Assembly: GCA_964649415.1 (NCBI GenBank)
Contig: CAZYSK010000010.1
Coordinates: 56,990-120,989 of the forward strand
Length of the DNA stretch: 64,000 nucleotides
Reading direction: 5' to 3'
DNA from: CAZYSK01 sp964649415
GTDB taxonomy: Bacteria > Chloroflexota > Anaerolineae > B4-G1
Under the pieces are notes generated by a model that saw only the letters and a program-made list of their open reading frames with translations, was not told the origin of the DNA and did not search any database. How positions within the stretch are numbered: the first letter of the stretch is position 1; each line of letters opens with the position of its first letter. A program made the translations under genes and the position numbers. This document shows, one piece after another, positions 58,291-64,000 of this stretch.

Positions 58291-59772
58291 TTAAGCGCGC
58301 GCTTCTTCGAGAACAGCGTTGCCTTCGGGCACGATCTCCGTCAGTGCCTCCTCAGCCGTCTTGTCGCCGATCCAGATGGCGTCAAACGCCGGGTTGACAA
58401 TCGTCTCGACTTTCTGATAGCCCGGCGGCTGATAGAGGATGTGGCCGTATTTCGGCACGTACTCCGTCACGATCAGATCGTATCCAGCCGGGTGGATGCC
58501 CTCGGTCGCGCTCGTCCGCAAGGTCATCCACCTTGCCAGCCCTTCCTCGGTCATCAGGTCTGTCTGGCTGGGCAGCCAGAGACCCATTCTCAAGAACTGA
58601 AGCTGGTAGAACTCGGTGGCCAGGAAACGCACCCACCGCCAGGCGGCTTCAGGGTATTTCGAGGCCGCGAAGCCGGAGTGCAGGTGGGCCTGCAGGCCAG
58701 TCGCCGGCTCCTTGATCTTGGGCAAGACAGCCGTGCCCAGCATGGGCTCGATCTTGTACATCCAGGCCAGCGCCCAGGAGCCATCGATCGCCATGGCGAG
58801 CCTGCCCGTCTCGAGCATCTGGGTGTTGGTTATGCCCAGCTGTTCCAAGGCCGCGGCGAGGGGCGCCACGTGATGCACCACGGCTAGATCGGCGATACTC
58901 TGGATGGCCTCAATGGCTTCCGGGGTGTCGAGAGTCAGGAGACCGGTATCGGGATCGATGTACTTGCCACCATTGGACTCGATGGGGCCTAGGTAATGCA
59001 TCCACCATTTCGACCAGTCGACGCCCCATCGTTCCACGTTATCCGGATCGAAGCCGCTATCCCCGGGGTGGTTGCCGTTGACATCCACCGTGAGCTGGCG
59101 GGCCACATCGACGAAGTAGTCCCAATCCCAGGCCTCGTCGGGGTCGTTGCTGGGCGGTTCGATGCCCGCCTCGTCAAAGATGTCGGCGTTGTAGTAGATG
59201 TGACACCCCGTCCAGCAGGAACCGATGCCGTACCAGTGCCCCTGGTACGTGGCGCGTTCCGCTTCCTGCGGCTCGATAAAGTAACCTGGCGCACCCACGA
59301 CCGGGTCGGCCTCCAGCATGTTGGTGATATCGAGCAGCAATCCCTCGTGGGCATAGGTGATGTAGTCCTGGTTCCTGATGAAGGCCGTGTCCGGCGGCGT
59401 GCCGGCGGCGACCATCGCAAGCATCTTTTCGGAGTAATTCTCGGGCGTGTGGAGCCAGGTCACCTTGATGTTGGGCTCCGCCCCCTCAAAGACCCGGATG
59501 GCAGCGCGGACGCCCTCGTCCTCCTCGACACCACCCCAGCCCATGAAGGTGATCTCTACCATTTCCTCTGGAGCAGGCTCGGCTGTGACTATCACCTCTT
59601 CAATGACGGTTTCAACGACGGGTTCCCCCTCCCTCTCGACGACGCGGGTGACCTCTACCTCCTCGCGGATGACCTCGGGTGTGCTTGGAGCACACGCGGC
59701 CAGCGCTCCACCGGCTGCCGCAAGGGCACCCAAGCGCAGGAAATCGCGCCGACTGACACTCTTCTTGTTCAT
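58291..59772 (-). CDS. Sugar-binding lipoprotein of an ABC transporter, Tat-type signal
   Basis: 493 residues. S-R-R-D-F-L-R-L-G is a twin-arginine signal and A-L-A-A-C a lipobox, so it is exported folded and lipid-anchored. A V-E-V-T-R-V-V-rich linker like that of the binding protein at 13084 is followed by the solute-binding domain (I-T-F-M-G-W-G-G, A-W-D-W-D-Y-F, W-R-W-V-R-F-L). First gene of the long minus-strand operon. AAAGGAGG precedes the ATG, with a promoter just ahead. Confidence 0.92.
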   Translation of the reverse strand: MNKKSVSRRDFLRLGALAAAGGALAACAPSTPEVIREEVEVTRVVEREGEPVVETVIEEVIVTAEPAPEEMVEITFMGWGGVEEDEGVRAAIRVFEGAEPNIKVTWLHTPENYSEKMLAMVAAGTPPDTAFIRNQDYITYAHEGLLLDITNMLEADPVVGAPGYFIEPQEAERATYQGHWYGIGSCWTGCHIYYNADIFDEAGIEPPSNDPDEAWDWDYFVDVARQLTVDVNGNHPGDSGFDPDNVERWGVDWSKWWMHYLGPIESNGGKYIDPDTGLLTLDTPEAIEAIQSIADLAVVHHVAPLAAALEQLGITNTQMLETGRLAMAIDGSWALAWMYKIEPMLGTAVLPKIKEPATGLQAHLHSGFAASKYPEAAWRWVRFLATEFYQLQFLRMGLWLPSQTDLMTEEGLARWMTLRTSATEGIHPAGYDLIVTEYVPKYGHILYQPPGYQKVETIVNPAFDAIWIGDKTAEEALTEIVPEGNAVLEEARA

Positions 59773-59791
59773 TTAGGTGTCCTCCTTTTTG

Positions 59792-59820
59792 ACTATACCA
59801 GAAAACGTGCAGATTGCCAT
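59792..59820 (-). promoter_or_regulatory. Promoter of the long GH127/hydantoinase operon
   Basis: Minus strand: ATGGCA (59820-59815), 17 bases, TATAGT (59797-59792) preceded by TGG (extended -10). The leader would be only about 13-15 bases and is nearly filled by the ribosome-binding site. Confidence 0.6.
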
Positions 59821-59848
59821 GCGTGTAGGGAAAACCCCGCAGGCTTGG

Positions 59849-59887
59849 GTACAGGTCACCCACCTTAGAGGGAATGGTGGCCTGTAC
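59849..59887. promoter_or_regulatory. Interrupted inverted repeat upstream of the long operon
   Basis: GTACAGG (59849-59855) pairs with CCTGTAC (59881-59887); inside, CCACC pairs with GGTGG. It is 30-70 bases upstream of the operon's -35 and could be a regulator site. Apart from this and the two promoters, the 423-bp gap 59773-60195 shows nothing. Confidence 0.4.
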
Positions 59888-60067
59888 ATACCTCTTCCGC
59901 TTCCTCTTCACTCTATTGCCTCGAACCCCTCACCACCTCCTCTCTTGCTCGCCCTGGGCGCTGCTGAATGCTGGAGATCCCCTTGAGCGGCAGATCTTGC
60001 CACCGCCTGTTGGAAAAAGTAGATTGGTCGACGAGAGCCTTCGCCTGCGGAGACGTGGAAAAGCAGT

Positions 60068-60096
60068 TTGACACCCCAAGCGCAGCGTGATATGAT
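60068..60096 (+). promoter_or_regulatory. Promoter of the 60196 gene
   Basis: TTGACA (60068-60073), 17 bases, TATGAT (60091-60096), with TGA in front of the -10. It leaves a leader of about 90 bases. Confidence 0.7.
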
Positions 60097-60195
60097 GGAC
60101 TTTGGAGAGTCGCCGTCACAGGTCTACGATTACCTTACCACATTCCACGTCAGCAGTCCACGCCAAGGCTGTGACAGTTTTGTGCCACCACAGAG

Positions 60196-61473
60196 ATGGT
60201 TAGTTACAAGGAATTCGAGAAAGCGTTTCAAGAGGCGCTGTGCCATCTGTATGACCCAGACTATCAGCCTCGCGAAGCACTATGTGCCGCGACAGGCTGC
60301 GATCTTGGAGATGGTATGCGCGCTGTCCGAACCGCTATCCTCCGCGCCATTGAGAGTCTCGAACCGCCGTCGGACACCCCTCCCACCGCCCTTACCAGGC
60401 AGGTCTACAGCCTGCTACACAATCGCTTTGTGCTAAGGCTCACTCAGGAAGAGACCGCCTACCGGATTAACGTGAGCCGGAGGACGGTCAACCGCTTGCA
60501 GCACAAGGCAGCGCACGCGTTGGCAGAAGCGCTTTGGAGCCACAGCCAGACTTTGGGACAGGTCGCCAGAGGCTTGCCTCAGGGCGACGACGGACCACCC
60601 ACAGAGGGAACCCCGGCTGATACGCCGATCTCCGACTGGCGTTCTCAGATGCAGCGCGAACTGGATTCCTTGGAGGCGAAAGCCCCCAGTGCGCCGTGTG
60701 ATGTCGGAGAAGCGATCAGCAGTGTTCTAGGGTTCATAGATCCTTTGGCTCCAAAACTGGGTATCCGCGTAGAGGTCAAATCTGTGCAGCCTGGCTTGGT
60801 CGCTGCGATTCACCCTGTCCTGTTACACCAGGTGTTGATCTCGGCCCTGAAACGATTTGGTCCTTGTGTATCCGACGGACAGGTCGCGGTCTACGCCAGG
60901 CTCGAGGATGGGAACGTCAAGATTACCTTGACAGGTGCCACCACCGTGAGCAGCGGGCTCAACGAGAGGACCTTCACGAGTGGTATTCCGATATCGAAGG
61001 ATATATCGCTTGAGACCTGCGTGGATGGCACACAAGCCTTTGTATGGATTAACGTACCCTCTATGGGTAAGGTCACCGTGCTGGTGGTGGACGATAACGA
61101 AGACATGGCGCGTTTCTATCGAGACTGCACGATCGGGACGAGATATCACATCGTCCACGTGGCGCAGGGAGGCGCGCTGTTTGAGACCATCGAGACCACC
61201 ATCCCCGACATTGTCGTGCTTGACGTGATGCTGCCCGACGTCGACGGGTGGCGATTGCTCATGCGCATCCACGAAGACCCTGCGACCCGCTCGATTCCCG
61301 TGATCATCTGTTCGGTCGTCCAGGAAGAGGATCTGGCCCTGTCTCTTGGCGCTGCGCGTTATCTGCCCAAGCCCGTGCGCCGGCGCGAGTTCATCCAGGC
61401 GCTGGATCAAGTGCTCCTTCAGGCTCCAGCAGTAGCTTTGAGACCTCCAGCGAGCAGTGCATCAGCTTGCTGA
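60196..61473 (+). CDS. HTH - degenerate histidine-kinase-like - receiver fusion protein
   Basis: 425 residues. The N-terminal ~110 include an HTH of sigma-region-4/LuxR type (L-T-Q-E-E-T-A-Y-R-I-N-V-S-R-R-T-V-N-R-L-Q-H-K-A). Residues about 150-290 resemble a kinase ATPase domain (H-P-V-L-L-H-Q-V-L-I-S-A-L-K) but lack the N-box Asn and the Gly-rich boxes. The C-terminal ~125 residues are a complete receiver (V-V-D-D-N-E, V-V-L-D-V-M-L-P-D-V-D-G-W, P-K-P). DNA-binding domain first and receiver last is an uncommon order. Its last 83 bases overlap the convergent hybrid-kinase gene. The ribosome-binding site is weak. Confidence 0.78.
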   Translation: MVSYKEFEKAFQEALCHLYDPDYQPREALCAATGCDLGDGMRAVRTAILRAIESLEPPSDTPPTALTRQVYSLLHNRFVLRLTQEETAYRINVSRRTVNRLQHKAAHALAEALWSHSQTLGQVARGLPQGDDGPPTEGTPADTPISDWRSQMQRELDSLEAKAPSAPCDVGEAISSVLGFIDPLAPKLGIRVEVKSVQPGLVAAIHPVLLHQVLISALKRFGPCVSDGQVAVYARLEDGNVKITLTGATTVSSGLNERTFTSGIPISKDISLETCVDGTQAFVWINVPSMGKVTVLVVDDNEDMARFYRDCTIGTRYHIVHVAQGGALFETIETTIPDIVVLDVMLPDVDGWRLLMRIHEDPATRSIPVIICSVVQEEDLALSLGAARYLPKPVRRREFIQALDQVLLQAPAVALRPPASSASAC

Positions 61474-63592
61474 GCGACAGCCCCTCGTCCATCGTAGCCA
61501 ACAAGAACCTGCTCCTCAGCGGTTGATCTGCAGGATCTTGCGCCGAAACGAGAAAGGTCGGCGCCTCTGGTATCCCCTCGTCCTGCGTCATGGATTCCAG
61601 CACTTGCCAGCCGTCTATGTCGGGCATCACGATGTCGAGCAGCATCATGTCAGGCAAGTCACGACGCAACCGCTCCAGCGCCTCTTTGCCGCTGGAAGCG
61701 GTTATGATCTCGAGGGTGCTATCACAGACGTACAGCATCCGGCTGAAGAGCTCCAGCGCATCCGGGTCATCGTCGACCACGAGGACTCGCCTGACAGGAC
61801 AGCCCAGCACTTGAATCGCCTTCTTCAGGTCAGACCGCGTGACAGGCTTGATCAGGTGCCCTAGCGCGCCAAGAGACGTGGCACGCTCGACTCTCGGACA
61901 CACAGAGCACCCTATGACGGGTGTCCCCGGTGCCACTCGCTCGATCACCTCAGTCGCAGACAGGACGTCCTCGAAAGCCGCGGCGTTGAGCACGACGGCG
62001 TGGGCCGGGCTCTCCTGCAAGACCCCGACGAGCTGATCGAGGTCCCGGGCATTCACGAACTCGACCTCATCCGAATAGCGCGCGAGCGACTCGTGCAGGA
62101 CACCTGTCTCGTCGCAGATGACAAGACGCGGGCTGTAGTGAGAGTCGGGGAAGCTAGGCTTGGACTGGCGTTCGCGCCAGATCCAATCTTCCCGAATCTG
62201 GTGCCCCGGCCTGCCAACAGGCACGATAGATGGGGACGTCGGCAGCTCGAACGCGAAACTGGTCCCCACGCCCAGTTTGCTCTCCACCCACATGCGGCCG
62301 CCGTGAAGCTCGATGAACTGCTTACTGATGCTCAAGCCCAGCCCGCTGCCCCCCTTATCGCGCCACAGGTCGCTCATACCCTGGCAAAAGGGCTCAAAGA
62401 TCCTGTCGAGGTCCTTCGGGGAGATGCCCGGCCCCGTGTCCGTAACACTCACGAGAACACCTTGCCCTTGCTGAACGATCTCTACCGTGATGCCTCCCTG
62501 TTCGGTGAATCGAGCCGCGTTGCTCATCAGGTTGAGAATCACCTGCTCAACACGCGTGGGGTCGCAGTAGACCTCAGGGACGTCCTCCGCAACCAGCACA
62601 TCGAGAGCCAGTTGCTTGCTGTCCAGCAGGGACCGCAGCGCCTCCACCGCGCTATCAACCACCTCCCGGATATCGACTCGCTCTCTATACAGCACCATGC
62701 GATCTGTCTCGATCCGGGTCAGATCCAGGACGTCGTTTACCATATTGGAGAGATGCTGGCAGTTGCGATGTACGACCTGCAGGGCTTCCCGCGCCCGGGG
62801 CGACAGCGTCACATCGTATATCTCGGGAGTCTCGACCATCAAATCGACGAGACCGATGATCATGTTCAAGGGCGTCCGAAACTCGTGGCTGACCCTGGCC
62901 ACGAATCTCGTCTTGGCCTTTTGGGCCTCCTCCGCGATCAGCCGCAGCGCCGCGACGCGCTGGTTCACCAGCGTAAGCTGCCGGTTAGCGTGGACCAGAT
63001 CGTCCAGTGCCTGGCCGAGTTCGGCCCTGCGATCCTGCGCCTCTCGCAAGGACTGCTGCGCATGTTCAAAGTACTCGGCCAACCACGAGCTTTGCTGGTG
63101 AATCTGATGGTGCAGGGCACATATCCCGACGAATACCCCCCAGACGGCCACGAGAGCAGCGGCGGCGTCGGACACGCCGAACCCCGCTGCCGGATAGCGT
63201 GCCAGGCCCAGGATGACGGCGGATTCGCCAACCGCGGTGACAACTGCGGCGGGAAAACCCAGCAGAGGAACAGCCAGAACGGTAGGAATCACCGCCCAAG
63301 CGAGAGATCCAGGTACGTGCAGCCAGAATCCCCCCAGGTGAACCGCTACCGCCAACGCCAGGACGGTTAACCACCGGCTCAGCATGGGCCTCCAGCCGAG
63401 AAGCATCCACCCGATGGCTGCCAGACCCGCTAGAAGCAAGACGAGCGACATGAGGTGGCCCACCATCTGCCACGGGCACGCCATCATCTCTGCAGCCACG
63501 TAGAGTATGCCTCCCAACATCACCAACGCGGCCAATACGGGACGGGGCGACATGCGCAGATCGGATTCAAAACCTGAAGTGGATTGGTCCAT
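61391..63592 (-). CDS. Hybrid histidine kinase with pseudo-receiver and receiver
   Basis: 733 residues from the ATG at 63592 (GAGG upstream); a GTG at 63637 has no such site. Five to six membrane helices (about 15-165) without a large outer domain, a coiled coil, then HisKA (V-S-H-E-F-R-T-P-L-N) and HATPase_c (D-T-G-P-G-I-S, G-S-G-L-G-L-S-I). A first receiver-like domain (about 490-605) has lost its phosphoacceptor (A-V-V-L-N-A-A). A second, intact receiver follows (V-V-D-D-D-P, M-L-L-D-I-V-M-P-D-I-D-G-W) and then a tail. It is the probable phosphodonor for the convergent HTH-receiver protein. Confidence 0.88.
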   Translation of the reverse strand: MDQSTSGFESDLRMSPRPVLAALVMLGGILYVAAEMMACPWQMVGHLMSLVLLLAGLAAIGWMLLGWRPMLSRWLTVLALAVAVHLGGFWLHVPGSLAWAVIPTVLAVPLLGFPAAVVTAVGESAVILGLARYPAAGFGVSDAAAALVAVWGVFVGICALHHQIHQQSSWLAEYFEHAQQSLREAQDRRAELGQALDDLVHANRQLTLVNQRVAALRLIAEEAQKAKTRFVARVSHEFRTPLNMIIGLVDLMVETPEIYDVTLSPRAREALQVVHRNCQHLSNMVNDVLDLTRIETDRMVLYRERVDIREVVDSAVEALRSLLDSKQLALDVLVAEDVPEVYCDPTRVEQVILNLMSNAARFTEQGGITVEIVQQGQGVLVSVTDTGPGISPKDLDRIFEPFCQGMSDLWRDKGGSGLGLSISKQFIELHGGRMWVESKLGVGTSFAFELPTSPSIVPVGRPGHQIREDWIWRERQSKPSFPDSHYSPRLVICDETGVLHESLARYSDEVEFVNARDLDQLVGVLQESPAHAVVLNAAAFEDVLSATEVIERVAPGTPVIGCSVCPRVERATSLGALGHLIKPVTRSDLKKAIQVLGCPVRRVLVVDDDPDALELFSRMLYVCDSTLEIITASSGKEALERLRRDLPDMMLLDIVMPDIDGWQVLESMTQDEGIPEAPTFLVSAQDPADQPLRSRFLLATMDEGLSLSKLMHCSLEVSKLLLEPEGALDPAPG

Positions 63593-63726
63593 CGGACTTG
63601 CCTCTAGATTTCTCACGCCCTCTCGCTCCTCGTTCACGGCATGGCAGGATTATGGGCCACTCTAGACCTTTAGGGTTTGCGTTCAGCGCATCCAAGCCCC
63701 CGAAATGGCTTCAGCAATGTCACACT

Positions 63727-63825
63727 AGACTTCCGAAGTCTTCAGTAGCTCATTTGACCTGTCTAGCACCTTGCGGAAGCCGCGACCTATGCTACTTGCA
63801 GCTACCCCCTAGACTTCGGAAGTCT
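63727..63825. repeat. Pair of 15-bp palindromes in inverted orientation (mini-element?)
   Basis: AGACTTCCGAAGTCT (63727-63741) and AGACTTCGGAAGTCT (63811-63825) are reverse complements of each other and each folds on itself. Inside, AGTAGC and GCTACT are also inverted. The whole may be a small repeat element or the terminator of the following minus-strand gene. Confidence 0.55.
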
Positions 63826-63833
63826 GGGGCCAG

Positions 63834-64000
63834 TCAAGCCTTTCGAGCAATCACCTGAAAGAAGCGCGCCAGCAGCTTGTAGGGATACTCTGCCGACAGC
63901 GCCAACTCCAGTTCCTGCAACTGCGCCAGCGTGTTGGGTTCCGCTTTGCGCTCGTTGTCTCCCCAGTAGTCGATCATGCACCTCACGCCATAGTCAGCCT
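63834..64000 (-). CDS. Class I SAM-dependent methyltransferase, C-terminal end only
   Basis: The last 55 codons of a gene that continues beyond the window. A-D-Y-G-V-R-C-M-I-D-Y-W, L-A-Q-L-Q-E-L-E-L-A-L and P-Y-K-L-L-A-R-F-F-Q-V-I-A-R match the C-terminal helices of a common family of small-molecule methyltransferases. The AdoMet-binding part is outside the window, so the assignment rests on the tail alone. Confidence 0.6.
   Translation of the reverse strand, partial: ADYGVRCMIDYWGDNERKAEPNTLAQLQELELALSAEYPYKLLARFFQVIARKA

Noticed and set aside
62000..63370. 456-codon plus-strand ORF opposite the hybrid kinase
   Set aside because: Antisense shadow of HisKA/HATPase coding sequence with no recognisable domain or ribosome-binding site.
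1..64000. tRNA, rRNA or riboswitch genes
   Set aside because: I looked for T-arm-like GGTTC boxes, CCA ends and conserved rRNA blocks and saw none that formed a convincing structure.

Overview
The window looks like a chromosomal segment of a GC-rich bacterium, most likely a member of the Chloroflexota (Anaerolineae-like). This is inferred from content, since no rRNA or tRNA gene is visible. The pointers are two sugar-binding lipoproteins with Val/Glu-rich linkers, MalT-like LuxR and NarL-type regulators, very large secreted proteins ending in a Y-[LM]-P-[LI] motif, and several carbohydrate-import loci without their own ATPase gene. No phage, IS element or CRISPR array is visible.

Layout. 0-3.5 kb: a GH39 glycosidase divergent from a GPH-family sugar symporter. 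3.5-9.1 kb: an acetyltransferase, then a signalling operon (NarL-type kinase with an unassigned C-terminal domain, SPFH/band-7 protein, NarL-type regulator, small tail-anchored protein) and a broken DUF72 gene. 9.1-15.8 kb: metallo-hydrolase, GH130 phosphorylase, sugar ABC transporter and a LacI repressor with a complete promoter and operator. 15.8-23.3 kb: an OmpR-type regulator followed by two giant secreted proteins (a thioester-domain protein and a CSLREA/beta-helix protein) with calcium-binding DxDxDG arrays, then a LysM protein. 23.5-24.9 kb: RelBE-like and MNT/HEPN modules back to back. 24.9-33.2 kb: Fe-S aldo/keto reductase, ParB-like protein, MalT-like regulator, NYN/OST-HTH protein, FabF. 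33.4-35.4 kb: a HigBA-type module whose antitoxin is fused to a ImmA/IrrE peptidase, plus a scrap of a methyltransferase. 35.5-40.5 kb: LD-carboxypeptidase, a decayed SDR/SnoaL pair, acetyltransferase, serine hydrolase, membrane protein. 40.6-43.1 kb: a second NarL-type two-component pair. 43.4-48.7 kb: acetyltransferase, monooxygenase-like protein, Fpg-like protein without the catalytic proline, DASS transporter, DUF1295 protein. 48.7-59.8 kb: one long minus-strand operon with binding protein, two permeases, a GH127 remnant, HyuA, HyuB, an M24 peptidase and a GH127 glycosidase. 60.2-63.6 kb: two convergent, 3'-overlapping phosphorelay proteins with degenerate domains. The last 167 bases are the end of a methyltransferase gene.

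How it fits together. Most of the window serves plant-polysaccharide or glycoconjugate scavenging plus environmental sensing. The combination I find most interesting is the GH127 / M24 peptidase / hydantoinase operon, which could be built for hydroxyproline-linked arabinosides such as extensin fragments (inference). The others are the surface-protein locus, where four helically phased CAAAC boxes lie just upstream of the thioester-protein promoter and just downstream of an OmpR-type regulator gene, and the convergent pseudo-kinase/hybrid-kinase pair. Most promoters I could recognise share an extended -10 element (TGn-TATAAT-like).
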